A DNA stretch of 64,000 nucleotides from Streptomyces nigra (GTDB lineage: Bacteria; Actinomycetota; Actinomycetes; Streptomycetales; Streptomycetaceae), in contig NZ_CP029043.1 of NCBI RefSeq assembly GCF_003074055.1, forward strand, positions 7,577,030 to 7,641,029, written 5' to 3'. The stretch's first letter is position 1; each line of letters begins with the position of its first letter. Below the pieces are notes generated by a model. It was not told the DNA's origin. It did not search any database and saw nothing but the letters and a program-made list of their open reading frames with translations. The position numbers and the translations under genes are program-made. Positions 27,345 through 36,879 of the stretch are shown here, one piece after another.

Positions 27345-27491
27345 GTGCTTGATACTCCGCTCGTGGGCCAGTACGGGGGCGCGGCGCAGCGCTCGCTGGT
27401 GGTGGTGACGGCCCGGGTGGCCGGGCGACACGGCAGGCTGGTACAGCTGCGCCCGGACGAGGAGGTCGTATGGACTGGCTGGTCTCGCTGA
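27345..27491 (+). CDS. Possible 48-residue ORF upstream of the channel gene
   Basis: GTG-initiated, reads LDTPLVGQYGGAAQRSLVVV then TARVAGRHGRLVQLRPDEEV and overlaps the start of the channel gene. Amino acid composition is protein-like but no family is recognised and no clear ribosome binding site is seen. It may be a remnant. Confidence 0.25.
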   Translation: MLDTPLVGQYGGAAQRSLVVVTARVAGRHGRLVQLRPDEEVVWTGWSR

Positions 27492-28336
27492 TCGGTGCCG
27501 CCATGGTCCTGGTCATCCTGAGGGACGTTTTCCACACGCTGTGGCATCCGACCCGGCATGGCGGTCTGAGCCGGATCGTGATGACGGGGCTGTGGCGGCT
27601 GCTCCCCCTGGGCCGTGCGGTACGCAGGGCGGCGGGGCTGGTCGGGCCGCTCGGCATGGTCGGTGTGGTGGTGATGTGGGCCAGTGGCGTGAGTGTGGGG
27701 TGGGCCCTGGTGTACTGGCCGCACTTGCCGGAGGGGTTCGCCTTCTCCAGCTCGCTGGAGCCGGCCGAGCACTCGGGGCCGGTGGACGCCCTCTACATCT
27801 CCCTGGTGATCGTCGCCACGCTCGGCCTGGGCGACATCGCCCCCGAGGAGGGCTGGTTGCGCGTCGTGGCACCTCTTGAAGCCTTGGTGGGCTTCGCGCT
27901 GCTGACCGCAACCGTTTCCTGGGTCCTCGGCATCTATCCCGCCCTGGCCCGACGCCGGACGCTGGCACTGCGCATCTGCCACCTGCGCAGCGCCGGCCTG
28001 ATGCCGCGGCAGCTGGAATCCGATGCCGGGGCCGCGGTGCTGGACGGACTCGCATGCGACATCACCCGGGTCTGCGTGGACCTCGCCCAGTACCCCGAGT
28101 CCTATTACTTCCACGACGGTCCCGGCGACACCTCGCTGGCCCGGACGATCCGCTTCGCCGCCGACCTGGCCGCGCAGGCGCGGCGGGCAGAACACGCGGG
28201 TGTCCGCCTCGCGGCTTCGGTACTCGCCGCTGCACTCGACGACCTCGCCGCCGTGCTCGACGACCGCTTCCTGCACACGCAGGGCACCGCACAGCAGGTC
28301 TTGGCCGCCTACGCGCACGATCATGGAAGTCGCTGA
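27470..28336 (+). CDS. Two-pore-segment ion channel protein, K+ channel-like
   Basis: A 288-residue protein. TM helices at ~3-18, ~58-80 and ~125-145; between the last two a pore loop reads SLVIVATLGLGDIAPEEGW, where TLGLGD replaces the canonical TVGYGD filter. The C-terminal ~140 residues are helical and cytoplasmic with no RCK motif. GAGGAGG lies just before the ATG. Ion selectivity is inferred from the filter and from the TrkH/TrkA neighbours. Confidence 0.75.
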   Translation: MDWLVSLIGAAMVLVILRDVFHTLWHPTRHGGLSRIVMTGLWRLLPLGRAVRRAAGLVGPLGMVGVVVMWASGVSVGWALVYWPHLPEGFAFSSSLEPAEHSGPVDALYISLVIVATLGLGDIAPEEGWLRVVAPLEALVGFALLTATVSWVLGIYPALARRRTLALRICHLRSAGLMPRQLESDAGAAVLDGLACDITRVCVDLAQYPESYYFHDGPGDTSLARTIRFAADLAAQARRAEHAGVRLAASVLAAALDDLAAVLDDRFLHTQGTAQQVLAAYAHDHGSR

Positions 28337-28521
28337 GCCTGGAGGTCTCCCCGCGTCCCACCGGTATGTACGCCTGGGCCGGGCACGTGGCTGCGCGTCG
28401 GCACCGCGGGGGCATGCTCACCGGCGCGACTCACGGGTAGGGTGTGCGGCCGGGAACTCGACGAGCATCGACGCCGGTGGGCACAGACAGCGACCGTCGC
28501 GCAGACGGGGGAGGGACAGCC

Positions 28522-29901
28522 ATGGCGGGCCTGGCCACGCGGATGCGGTCATGGTCGTCGCTACTCATCGCCCACCCCGCCCGTGCGGTGGTCCTGGCGT
28601 TCGCGGTGGCGGTCCTTCTTGGCACTGTGCTGCTGTCCTTGCCCTGCGCCGCTGAGGGAGGTTCCTCGCCCGGGTTCGTGACCGCGCTGTTCACGGCCAC
28701 CTCGGCGGTGTGCGTGACGGGCCTGGCCGTGGTGGACACCGGAACGTACTGGAGCGGCTTCGGTGAGGGCGTGATCCTCGCACTGATCCAGGTCGGCGGC
28801 TTCGGCATCATGACCCTGGCGTCACTGCTGGCGGTGCTGATCTCGGGCAGGCTGCGGCTGCGCATGCAGCTGACCGCACAGGCGGAGACCAAGAGCCTCG
28901 GCATCGGTGACGTACGGCGCGTGCTGCTCGGCGTGGCCGGTACCACGCTGGTCGTGGAACTCGCGGTGGGCGCGGTGCTGTCGCTGCGCTTCCGGTACGG
29001 ATACGGCGAAGACATCGGCGGCGCCATCTACCTCGGCTACTTCCACGCCGTGTCGGCGTTCAACAACGCCGGTTTCGGGCTGCACGCCGACAGCCTCACC
29101 CGCTACGCCCAGGACCCCTGGGTGACCCTGCCCGTCGCCGCCGCCGTGATCCTGGGAGGTCTCGGTTTCCCGGTACTGCTGGAACTGATGCGCCACCGTC
29201 GTCGGCGTCGTACGGCGGGACTCCGCACCTGGAGCCTGCACGCCAAACTCACCCTGAGCACCACCGTCGTTCTGCTCGTCGCCGGAACCCTGCTGACCTG
29301 TCTGCTGGAGTGGACCAATCCCGGCACGCTCGGCCCGCACACCACGACGGGCAAGATCCTCGACGGCTTCTTCCACTCCGCCATGAGCCGCACGGCCGGC
29401 TTCAACGCGATCGACGTCGGCGCGCTGCGCGCCTCGACGCTGCTGATGACGTGCGTGCTGATGTTCATCGGGGGAGGCAGCGCAGGAACCGCGGGCGGGA
29501 TCAAGGTCACCACCTTCGCGGTGCTGCTCGCCGCGATCCTTGCCGAAGTGCGGGGCGAGCCCACCTCCACGGTGCTGGGCCGCCGTCTGGCACCGCACGT
29601 GCTGCGCCAGGCGCTGACGGTGGCGCTGCTCGGGGTCGGCCTCGTCATGGGCTCGACGCTCGTCCTGCTCGCGCTCACCGACGAACCCATGGACGCGGTG
29701 CTGTTCGAGACCGTGTCCGCCTTCGCCACCGTCGGTCTGTCCACCGGTATCACCGCCGACCTGCCCACGGCCGGGCAACTTCTGCTGGTCGTCCTGATGT
29801 TCGTCGGCCGCCTCGGCCCCATCACGCTCGTCTCAGCCCTCGCCCTGCGCGAGCGCACCCGCCGTTACGACCTGCCAGAGGAGCGACCCGTCATTGGTTA
29901 A
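28522..29901 (+). CDS. TrkH/KtrB-type potassium transporter membrane subunit
   Basis: A 459-residue protein with the four-fold M1-P-M2 repeat. Filter-type segments TSAVCVTGLAVVDT, SAFNNAGFGL, SRTAGFNAIDVG and SAFATVGLSTGIT are visible, and GGGSAGTAGGIKVTT precedes the last repeat. AGGGAC lies before the ATG at 28522. A TAGGGT -10-like sequence is at 28438. It overlaps the TrkA-type gene. Confidence 0.9.
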   Translation: MAGLATRMRSWSSLLIAHPARAVVLAFAVAVLLGTVLLSLPCAAEGGSSPGFVTALFTATSAVCVTGLAVVDTGTYWSGFGEGVILALIQVGGFGIMTLASLLAVLISGRLRLRMQLTAQAETKSLGIGDVRRVLLGVAGTTLVVELAVGAVLSLRFRYGYGEDIGGAIYLGYFHAVSAFNNAGFGLHADSLTRYAQDPWVTLPVAAAVILGGLGFPVLLELMRHRRRRRTAGLRTWSLHAKLTLSTTVVLLVAGTLLTCLLEWTNPGTLGPHTTTGKILDGFFHSAMSRTAGFNAIDVGALRASTLLMTCVLMFIGGGSAGTAGGIKVTTFAVLLAAILAEVRGEPTSTVLGRRLAPHVLRQALTVALLGVGLVMGSTLVLLALTDEPMDAVLFETVSAFATVGLSTGITADLPTAGQLLLVVLMFVGRLGPITLVSALALRERTRRYDLPEERPVIG

Positions 29902-30613
29902 CATGCTGCGCGCCCTGCGTCGTCGCCACCGCAAGCGCTCGACGCAGACCGACGGCCATGGCGGTGACCAGCGTGTCGCCGTCATCGGGCTCGGCCGCTT
30001 CGGCTCTTCGCTGGCCAGCGAGCTGATGCGGCGCGGCTGGGACGTCCTCGGCATCGACACCGACGCCCGACTCGTCCAGAAGTACAGCGACGGACTCACC
30101 CACGCCGCCGTCGCCGACTGCACTGACCCGGAGGTGCTTCGCCAACTGGGCGTGCACGAGTTCACCAGTGCCGTCGTCGCGATCGGCACCGACATCGAGG
30201 CCTCCATACTGGTCAGTTCCAACCTCCTGGAGGCCGAGGTGCCCAACATCTGGGCCAAGGCCGTCAGCCGTCAGCACGGCCAGATTCTCGAGCGCCTCGG
30301 TGTGCACCATGTGGTCCTGCCCGAGCACGAGATGGGTGAGCGCGTCGCCCACCTGGTCACCGGCCGGATGCTGGACTTCATCGAGTTCGACGACGACTAC
30401 GCCCTGGTGAAGACCGTCGCCCCGGACATCGCCACCGGCATCCCGCTGGGCCAGAGCCAGGTCCGCAGCAGGTACGGCATCACCGTGGTCGGCATCAAGC
30501 GGCCGGGAGAGGGCTTCACCTACGCCACCGCCGAGACGGTCGTCCAGAAGGGCGACGTCATCGTCGTCACCGGCAAGACCCGCGCGGTGGAGGCGTTCGC
30601 CGAACTCAGCTGA
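29894..30613 (+). CDS. TrkA/KtrA-type RCK regulatory subunit
   Basis: A 239-residue cytosolic subunit: RCK_N Rossmann domain (VAVIGLGRFGSSLASELMRRG, IDTDARLV, AVVAIGTDIEASIL) and RCK_C domain (~160-239, PLGQSQVRSRYGITVVGIKR). The TTG at 29894 has AGGAG ten bases upstream and overlaps the TrkH stop; ATG 29903 is the alternative. Gates the TrkH subunit through nucleotide binding. Confidence 0.9.
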   Translation: MVNMLRALRRRHRKRSTQTDGHGGDQRVAVIGLGRFGSSLASELMRRGWDVLGIDTDARLVQKYSDGLTHAAVADCTDPEVLRQLGVHEFTSAVVAIGTDIEASILVSSNLLEAEVPNIWAKAVSRQHGQILERLGVHHVVLPEHEMGERVAHLVTGRMLDFIEFDDDYALVKTVAPDIATGIPLGQSQVRSRYGITVVGIKRPGEGFTYATAETVVQKGDVIVVTGKTRAVEAFAELS

Positions 30614-30982
30614 AGCCCCGTTGCGGGCGCCCCGGAATCTGCCGGCCGGGATTCACTACGTGCCCCTGCCGGAATGCGCCGCAGCCGAGGTACGCAAGGT
30701 CGTCGGCACGCTGAGCCGGCGACGCCCGGATCAGCCTCTGCCCTTACGGAGTTCGGCGATTTCACGGGCCGCGTGCCGGGCCGGCCGGGCGGCCAACGTC
30801 GATGAGGGTGGCTGAGACAGGGCCGGTCCAATCTCCGTGGCCGAGCAGGTGCGGAGGCGGTTCGTCCACGGCTCGCGTGCCCGCGGTGGCGATGTGGCCG
30901 CGTGGGCCGCGCAGGCCCGAGGGCGCCCGGTGCGAGAGGGCCGGACGGAAGCCGGCGCACCCCTGGGTCGTGTCCGCAATGT
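30614..30982. other. Intergenic, nothing convincing
   Basis: About 370 bases of GC-rich sequence after the trkA-type gene. No recognisable gene; it ends at insertion-sequence debris. Confidence 0.5.
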
Positions 30983-31078
30983 CAGGGAAGCCAGAGCTGT
31001 AGGCAGGCGATGGTGACCAGGGCCTGGTAGTGGCGGGCGAGTTTGTCGTAGCGGGTGGCCAGGGCCGTGTTGTGCTTG
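30983..31078 (-). pseudogene. 3' end of an IS5-family transposase
   Basis: On the minus strand the sequence ends ALATRYDKLARHYQALVTIA then CLQLWLP and stop, the usual C-terminus of the Streptomyces IS5/IS427 group. Only about 32 codons remain; they are cut off at ~31078 next to the CRISPR-like sequence and a second element. Confidence 0.65.
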
Positions 31079-31086
31079 AGGGAGAG

Positions 31087-31113
31087 GGGACCGTCCCCGC
31101 GGGTGCGGGGAGC
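31087..31113. repeat. Single type I-E CRISPR-repeat-like sequence
   Basis: 27 bases starting GGGACCGTCCCCGCGGG and ending TGCGGGGAGC closely resemble the reverse complement of actinobacterial type I-E repeats, with the CCCCGC/GCGGGG hairpin core. No second repeat occurs at ~61-base spacing on either side, so this is not an array. Chance GC-rich similarity is possible. Confidence 0.3.
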
Positions 31114-31124
31114 GGCCACCTTCG

Positions 31125-31960
31125 GGAGGTCGGGGCGGCCGGTGGAACGACCACCGCACCGTGGTCAACGGGATCCTGTTCCGTGTCTGGACGGGTGTCC
31201 CGTGGCGTGACCTGCCGGAACGCCACGGCTCGTGGAAGACCGTACGAACGGCATCGCCGCTGGTCGGCGGACGGCACCTGGGACCGGATCCTGCGGTCGG
31301 TCCAGGCCGACGCCGACCTCGCCGGGCGGATCGACTGGACGATGATCGGCGTCGACTCGACCTTGTGCCGGGCTCACCAGCATGCGGCCGGCGCACGCAA
31401 GACCCGGCCGCGGGACCCGCAAAAAGGACGAGGCCCCTGCACCACCGCCCCGACGAAGGACGCGGACGGTCCCGGGGCGCCTGACCTGCAAAATCCACCT
31501 CGCCTGCGATGGCGGCTGCCGCCCAACGGCCCTCCTGCTCACGCCAGGCCAGTGGGGCGACGCCCCGCAGATGATCGAGCTCCTGGGCCGGATCCGGGTC
31601 CCCCGGCCGCGGGGCGGACGCCCCCGAACCAGGCCGGACCACGTCAGCGGCGACAAGGCATACAGCTCCCGCCGCAACCGCCGCTACCTGCGGAGACGTC
31701 GCATCCGGCACACCATCCCCGAACTGAAGGACCAGTGGGCCAACCGGCGACGCAGAGGCAGCGCAGGCGGCAGACCCGCCGGCTTCGACCGCGACCCCTA
31801 CCGGCGCCGCAACGAAGTCGAGCGCACCATCAACCGGCTCGAAAACTCCCGAGCGGTCGCGACCCGTTGCGACAAGCGAGCCTACGTCTTCCACGGCACC
31901 GTCACCGCCGCAACTGTCCGCCTATGGCTTCGGCGTGATCCGCCACCATCCTTCAGACGC
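31125..31960 (+). pseudogene. IS5-family transposase, frameshifted
   Basis: Homologous blocks in three frames: GGRWNDHRTVVNGILFRVWT and GVPWRDLPERHGSWKTV; then YERHRRWSADGTWDRILRSV and DWTMIGVDSTLCRAHQHAAG; then LTCKIHLACDGGCRPTALLL, VSGDKAYSSRRNRRYLRRR and NEVERTINRLENSRAVATRC. The DDE residues (D in DST, D in GDKAY, E in NEVER) are present but frame changes near 31245 and 31440 disable it. Its tail overlaps the membrane protein gene on the other strand. Confidence 0.8.
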
Positions 31961-32276
31961 TTGAGGGATCGGCGTGGTCCGGGCTCTGGCGGGGCCGCGG
32001 CAGTTGGCTCAGGGCGATGAGGAGGAGCCCAGCCAACAGGAAGGCGTTCCCACCGAAGAAGCGGACCTCCCAGGAAACACTCGGCAAGATCCGAAAGTAG
32101 AAGAGGCTCTGCAGTAGCAAGGACGTGCCCATGAGCAGGGCGCCGAGTCCGTGGAGCTTCGGCCTGGTGACGTGGCGACGCGCCGTGGGGGCGACCCACC
32201 CTGTCCGTAGCGTCAAGATTCCCAACGCGATCGCCAGCAGCCCCAAGAGCACGCCCGTTCCTACCACCCATGCCAT
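31953..32276 (-). CDS. Small three-TM membrane protein
   Basis: A 107-residue protein with hydrophobic helices at ~3-24, ~42-60 and ~75-93 (VVGTGVLLGLLAIALGILTL; LGALLMGTSLLLQSLFYF; NAFLLAGLLLIALSQL). Intact, with GGAG upstream of the ATG at 32276. Function unknown; Streptomyces often carry such genes singly. Confidence 0.6.
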   Translation of the reverse strand: MAWVVGTGVLLGLLAIALGILTLRTGWVAPTARRHVTRPKLHGLGALLMGTSLLLQSLFYFRILPSVSWEVRFFGGNAFLLAGLLLIALSQLPRPRQSPDHADPSSV

Positions 32277-32658
32277 GGTGCCGCTCCGCTCCGACCGCTG
32301 GCAGGCCAGAAACGCGAGTTACGCCTGGCCCGAAGATGCCCTCATCATCGCTGGAGCTGGTGGCGCCTGACCATGCCGGTGACAGGCAATCTCCAGGCTT
32401 CTCCACTGCCGTCTGTGTGCCATCTGCTCAAGATCCGCCGGACAGCGCCTAGGCGGAGTCTGATAATTGATCTTGTCCGGATCAGGGCGGGGTTGACGTG
32501 AAGCGCAACCCCCTTCACGTCCGGAGCGTCAACCGTCGCGATCTGTTACACCTCGCCCACGGGGGAGTGCCCCGCCTCCTGTTGAAGCGCTCAGAAAGGG
32601 CCTCGGTCGCCGGCGTCAGTCGGATCAGGGCAGGCGACCGAAGCCCTCCGGGATTTGC
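32277..32658. other. Intergenic with an inverted repeat
   Basis: About 380 bases without a convincing gene. GACGTGAAG/CTTCACGTC (32494-32521, 10-base loop), itself flanked by GTTGAC and GTCAAC, is the only structured element seen. Confidence 0.45.
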
Positions 32659-33861
32659 TCAGTATGTGAGGGTGATGTGGCTCTCGGGCTTGCTGATCAC
32701 GTGCCCCGCTGCGGCTCCGTCCGCAGTAGGTGTGACGGTCATCCGTGGCACGGCCAGGCGGTCGGATCCCCACGCGTCGATGTGCGCGATGAGGTCCTGC
32801 GCGAGTTCCTCGGCCTGTGGGCCGTAGGCGGCCGCGCCGAGCCGGAACGGGCGCTCGGGCTCGGCGTCTTCGCGGGTGACGGTGAGGTAGGCCAGGGAGT
32901 CGCCGTCGACCAGGACCGGGCTGCGGACGGGGATGGCGGGCCTGCGGACCAGGTCTTGCTTCAGTGCCTGCGCCGTGACTTCCAGCCGGCATACGCGGTC
33001 GTCGCTGGCCGTGGCGCGCAGCCATACCCCGTCGAACGGTTCCTCGCCGCCGACGTGCTGGGCGGACGGCATCTCGAGGGCGGTCTTGCCCGGTTGCAGG
33101 GTGGAGGCCAGGGCCTCGGTGTCGACGGCCTGGTCCTCGTCGTAGTGCACGCGGATGGAGTCGTCCGCGTTGAGGGCCGCGGTCTTCTCTCCGGTCTGCC
33201 CGATGATCGGTACGAAGCCGCACAGCTCCATGCCCTCGGAGATCAGTTCGTCGCCGCGGCGGGTCAGCGCGACCGATCGGGTCTGTCCGCGCCAGCGCAG
33301 CGGCAGGACGAGGCGGCCGCCGTCCTTCAACTGGCCCCACCAGGTGGTGGGGATGTCCCAGACGCCGACCGTGGCGATGATCCTGTCGTACGGGGCGTTC
33401 TCGGGGGCGCCGAGCAGGCCGTTGCGCTCGATCACGGTGACGCGTTCGTACCCGGTGGCGTTGAGGGTGGCCCGGGCGTGCAGGGCGATGTCGGAGTCGA
33501 TGTCGACGGTCGTGACCTTCCCGTGGTCGACGAGTTCGGCCAGGAGGGCGGCGTTGTAGCCGGTGCCGGCCCCGATCTCGAGGACGTTGTCACCGGCGCG
33601 GGCGCCGAGCTGCTCGAGCATCATGGCGACGACGGACGGCACAGACGCGCACGACAGCGGCAGCGGCTTGCCGGGGTTGTCCTTGATGGTCACGGCCTGA
33701 TCTGTGTAGGCGTTCTCGAGTTCCAGGCCGGGCAGGAAGGCGTCCCGCGGCACGGTACGCATGGCCTGTTCCACGTCGGCAGGCACGCGCCGCTCGGCGA
33801 GGATCTCATCGACGAGCCGGTTGCGGAGCTGGTCGGCCCTTGGTGTCTGGCTCACTGTCAC
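32659..33861 (-). CDS. Protein-isoaspartate-type methyltransferase, FxLD-system-like
   Basis: About 400 residues. Residues ~20-220 are a PCMT-like SAM methyltransferase (VLEIGAGTGYNAALLAELV, VTVDIDSDIALHARATL, YDRIIATVGVWDIPTTWWGQLKDGGRLVLPL). The ~180-residue C-terminal extension is longer than in housekeeping Pcm enzymes and resembles methyltransferases of FxLD lanthipeptide loci. No lanthipeptide synthetase or Cys-bearing precursor lies next to it; the IS element upstream may have separated it from its partners. The GTG at 33861 is chosen because it starts the conserved part; its ribosome binding site is weak. Confidence 0.75.
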   Translation of the reverse strand: MTVSQTPRADQLRNRLVDEILAERRVPADVEQAMRTVPRDAFLPGLELENAYTDQAVTIKDNPGKPLPLSCASVPSVVAMMLEQLGARAGDNVLEIGAGTGYNAALLAELVDHGKVTTVDIDSDIALHARATLNATGYERVTVIERNGLLGAPENAPYDRIIATVGVWDIPTTWWGQLKDGGRLVLPLRWRGQTRSVALTRRGDELISEGMELCGFVPIIGQTGEKTAALNADDSIRVHYDEDQAVDTEALASTLQPGKTALEMPSAQHVGGEEPFDGVWLRATASDDRVCRLEVTAQALKQDLVRRPAIPVRSPVLVDGDSLAYLTVTREDAEPERPFRLGAAAYGPQAEELAQDLIAHIDAWGSDRLAVPRMTVTPTADGAAAGHVISKPESHITLTY

Positions 33862-34120
33862 ATCACTTTCATGGGGTGAGGAGTAGGCGGGTCTCCCAAT
33901 CCGGATCAACAGGGCGGGTGGTGGTTGTGACGTCCAGAAGAGTTGATGTGATCTTCACTGATGGCATGCCCTTTGACCTGTGATGTCGCAAATAGAGCTG
34001 GACGATTTCAGAGGCAGCCGACCTGCGTATCGTGCGCTCGATGTCTCGTTGACCTGGCACGCAGCAAGTAGGTCCGGACGCCAACTCAAGTACATCTGGA
34101 CGTGTTATTGCTCAGACTTA

Positions 34121-34986
34121 GACCGTGTCCTACGTGGTGAGGCGGATGTTGACCCCGATATGGGACGGGGTACGTGGAGTTGGATTGTTCCGAGCGGACT
34201 TTGGGAGATCGCCGAGCCGCTGATCCCACCGTCGAAGGGACGGCCGCAGGGCGGGGGAACGCGGGACACACCTGATGAGACGCTGTTCGCGGCCATCGTC
34301 TACGTCCTGGTCAGCGGCTGCGCCTGGCGCCAACTACCGCCTTGCTTCGGCATATCGAAGTCGACGGCTCACCGCCGCTTCCTGATCTGGTCGAGAGCCG
34401 GTGTCTGGGGACGGCTGCACGAGACGGTGCTGCACTGGCTGGACGACGCCGGCCTCATCGATGTCACCCGCGTCGTCCTCGACACTGCCCACGTCCGCGC
34501 TAAAAAGGGGGCGAACGTACAGGTCCGAGCCCCGTGGACCGGGGCAAGCCGGGTTCCAAGATGCACGTCCTGTCGGACGCGAACGGACTGCCCCTCCTCG
34601 TCGGCGTCTCGGCCGGCAACACCCACGACAGTGAAGGGCTGAAGCCCTTGGTCGAGGGGCACCAAACGAGACACGACCCCGATCGCGGCCGGTACTTCAA
34701 GCCCCAGCGCCTCCACGCGGACAAAGCCTACGATCGCGCCGACCTGCGGAAATGGTTATGCGGCAAACGCATCGGAGTACGGATCGCGCGCAAAGGCATC
34801 GAGTCCAGCGAACGATTGGGCCGGCGCCGCTGGGTCATCGAGCGGACGATGTCCTGGCTGTCCGGCTACCGACGTCTGAGCCCTCGTTACGAGCACGATC
34901 CCCGCAACTACCTGGCCTTTCTCGGCCTTGCCGCCGCCCTGTGCTGCTACAAACGACTCGTCCGCCTCACCACGTAGGACACGGTC
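34121..34986 (+). mobile_element. Intact IS5-family insertion sequence
   Basis: 866 bp bounded by perfect inverted repeats of at least 26 bp (34121-34146 and 34961-34986, starting GACCGTGTCCTACGTGG) and by a TTA target duplication (34118-34120, 34987-34989). The perfect ends suggest a recent insertion. It carries one transposase gene in two overlapping frames. Confidence 0.93.
34160..34977 (+). CDS. IS5-family transposase, probable -1 frameshift product
   Basis: First frame from ATG 34160 encodes WEIAEPLIPPSKGRPQGGG to VVLDTAHVRAKKG, including the first DDE Asp. At GCTAAAAAGGGGGCG (about 34499-34513) a -1 slip continues as GERTGPSPVDRGKPGSKMHV, LHADKAYDRADLRKW and RRRWVIERTMSWL with the other Asp and Glu. 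The A5G5 run is a typical slippery site, and the product is otherwise uninterrupted, so programmed frameshifting is more likely than decay. Confidence 0.85.
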
Positions 34987-35046
34987 TTAACCGTGGATGA
35001 TGCCAGGAGCAGCAGCGGGGCCGTCCGACCGCCGGTGAGGGGGGCC

Positions 35047-36879
35047 TCAGGACCCGTACAACGCTTCAATGTCGGCCGCGTACGCCTGCACGATCGCGGC
35101 GCGGCGCAGCTTCAGCGACGGTGTCATGAGGCCGTTGGCCGTGCTGAACTCGTGCGGGATGATCCGGAACGCGCGGATCGCCTCGGCCTGGGAGACCGCC
35201 GCGTTCGCCATCGTCACGGCCCGCTGGATCTCCCCACGCAGTTTTTCGTTGATCGTCGCCTCCCGGGGCCGGGCGTGCTGCTGTGCGCGGAGCCGGCACC
35301 AGTGCTGGGACGCCTCGGGATCCAGGGTGATCAGCGCCGCGATGAAGGGACGGTTGTCGCCGACGACGAGGCACTGGGATATCAGGGGATGTCTCAGCAG
35401 CCGCTCCTCCAGCACCCGGGGATTGACGCTCTTGCCGCCACTGGTGATGAGTATGTCCTTCTTGCGCCCGGTGATGACCAGGAAGCCGTCGTCGTCCAGC
35501 CGGCCCACGTCGCCCGTCGCGAACCACCCGTCGCGCAGCACCGACCCGGTGGCCGCCGGATCGCCGAGATAGCCGGAGAAGACGACGTCCCCGCGGACCC
35601 AGATCTCCCCGTCCCGTGCCACGTGGACGGAGCAGCCGGGCAGGGGTCTGCCGACGGTCCCGTAGCGGGGCTGGCCCGGTGGCTGGCTGGTCACGGCGGC
35701 GGTCGTCTCGGTGAGCCCGTACCCGTCGTGGATGGTGACCCCGGCTCCGGCGAAGAACAGGCCGAGTTCCCGGTCGAGACTCGACCCGCCGGAGGTGGCA
35801 TACCGGACCCGGCCGCCGAGGACGGCCCGCAGCCGCCCGTACACCAGACGGTCGAAGACGGCGTGTGAGGCCTTCAGCAGCGGCCCCGGCCCCGAGCCCT
35901 CGCCTCTGTCCCGGCGCTCCAGTTCCTCGGCGTAGCGCACCGCGACGTCCGCGGCCCGGTCGAAGAGCGCCTCACGGCCGGCTGCTTCGGCCGAACGCCG
36001 AGCCGAGTGGAAGATCTTCTCGAAGATGTACGGCACGGCGAAGACGTACGTCGGCCGGAACGACGCCAGGGCGGGCAGCAACGCGGCGGGGGACAGGTCC
36101 GGCTGATGCCCCAGCCGGATGCCGCCGCGCATGCAGACGACCTGCACCATCAGGCCGTAGATGTGGGAGAGGGGCAGGAAGGCGAGGACGGCCGGCTGCT
36201 CACCGGGCTCGGCGAGGATCTCCCGCCAGCCCGCGTTCAGGGTGTCGCATTCGACCGCGAGACTGGCGTGGGTGATCAGGCAGCCCTTGGGGTGGGGGCC
36301 GGTGGTGCCGGAGGTGTAGGCGACGGTGGCGACCGAGCTCGGCTGCACTGCCCTGCTGTGCTGGTGCACCACGTGGTCGGGGATGCCCCGGCCCGCGTCC
36401 GACAGCCATTGGACGCAGTTCGCGTCCAGTTGCCATATCGCCCGCAACAGCGGCAGCTGGTCGCAGACCGCCCCCACGGTCATGGCATGGTCCTCGTGTT
36501 CCACGACGACGGCCACCACCTGCGCGTCCGACAGGATCCAGCGGACCTGGTCCGCCGAGGAGGTCGGGTAGACGGGCACCACCTGGGCGCCGATAGACCA
36601 CAACGCGTAGCTGAACAGCGTCCACTCGTAACGCGTGCGGGACATCACGGCGACGCGGTGACCGAACTGGATCCCGCTGGCCAGCAGCCCCTTGGCCAGC
36701 TCCAGCACCTCGTCACGGAAGTCGGCCGCGGTGACCGCACACCACCTCTGCTCGTCCAGGGGGTCGCGCCGGGCCAACTGCTCCAGCTTCGGGTCACGTT
36801 CCGCCACGTCGTACACCGAGTTCGCAAGGCCTCCCGCCGACAGGGTTTCCACCAGTGCCGGAAGGCTGAAGTCACGCAC
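35047..36879 (-). CDS. Long-chain acyl-CoA synthetase (AMP-binding)
   Basis: A 610-residue ANL-superfamily ligase activating fatty acids with ATP and CoA. P-loop-like motif YTSGTTGPHPKGCLITH (~190), DGYGLTETTAAV (~385), TGDVGRLDDDGFLVITGRKKDI (~470) and the C-terminal Lys region TPSLKLRRAAI. Most like FadD15/FAA1-type enzymes. GTG start at 36879 with GGGGG upstream. It stands alone between insertion sequences. Confidence 0.92.
   Translation of the reverse strand: MRDFSLPALVETLSAGGLANSVYDVAERDPKLEQLARRDPLDEQRWCAVTAADFRDEVLELAKGLLASGIQFGHRVAVMSRTRYEWTLFSYALWSIGAQVVPVYPTSSADQVRWILSDAQVVAVVVEHEDHAMTVGAVCDQLPLLRAIWQLDANCVQWLSDAGRGIPDHVVHQHSRAVQPSSVATVAYTSGTTGPHPKGCLITHASLAVECDTLNAGWREILAEPGEQPAVLAFLPLSHIYGLMVQVVCMRGGIRLGHQPDLSPAALLPALASFRPTYVFAVPYIFEKIFHSARRSAEAAGREALFDRAADVAVRYAEELERRDRGEGSGPGPLLKASHAVFDRLVYGRLRAVLGGRVRYATSGGSSLDRELGLFFAGAGVTIHDGYGLTETTAAVTSQPPGQPRYGTVGRPLPGCSVHVARDGEIWVRGDVVFSGYLGDPAATGSVLRDGWFATGDVGRLDDDGFLVITGRKKDILITSGGKSVNPRVLEERLLRHPLISQCLVVGDNRPFIAALITLDPEASQHWCRLRAQQHARPREATINEKLRGEIQRAVTMANAAVSQAEAIRAFRIIPHEFSTANGLMTPSLKLRRAAIVQAYAADIEALYGS

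Noticed and set aside
33869..33967. Short minus-strand peptide (MPSVKITSTLLDVTTTT...) as an FxLD precursor
   Set aside because: No Cys and no leader FxLD motif; it lies in the upstream region of the methyltransferase without a ribosome binding site.
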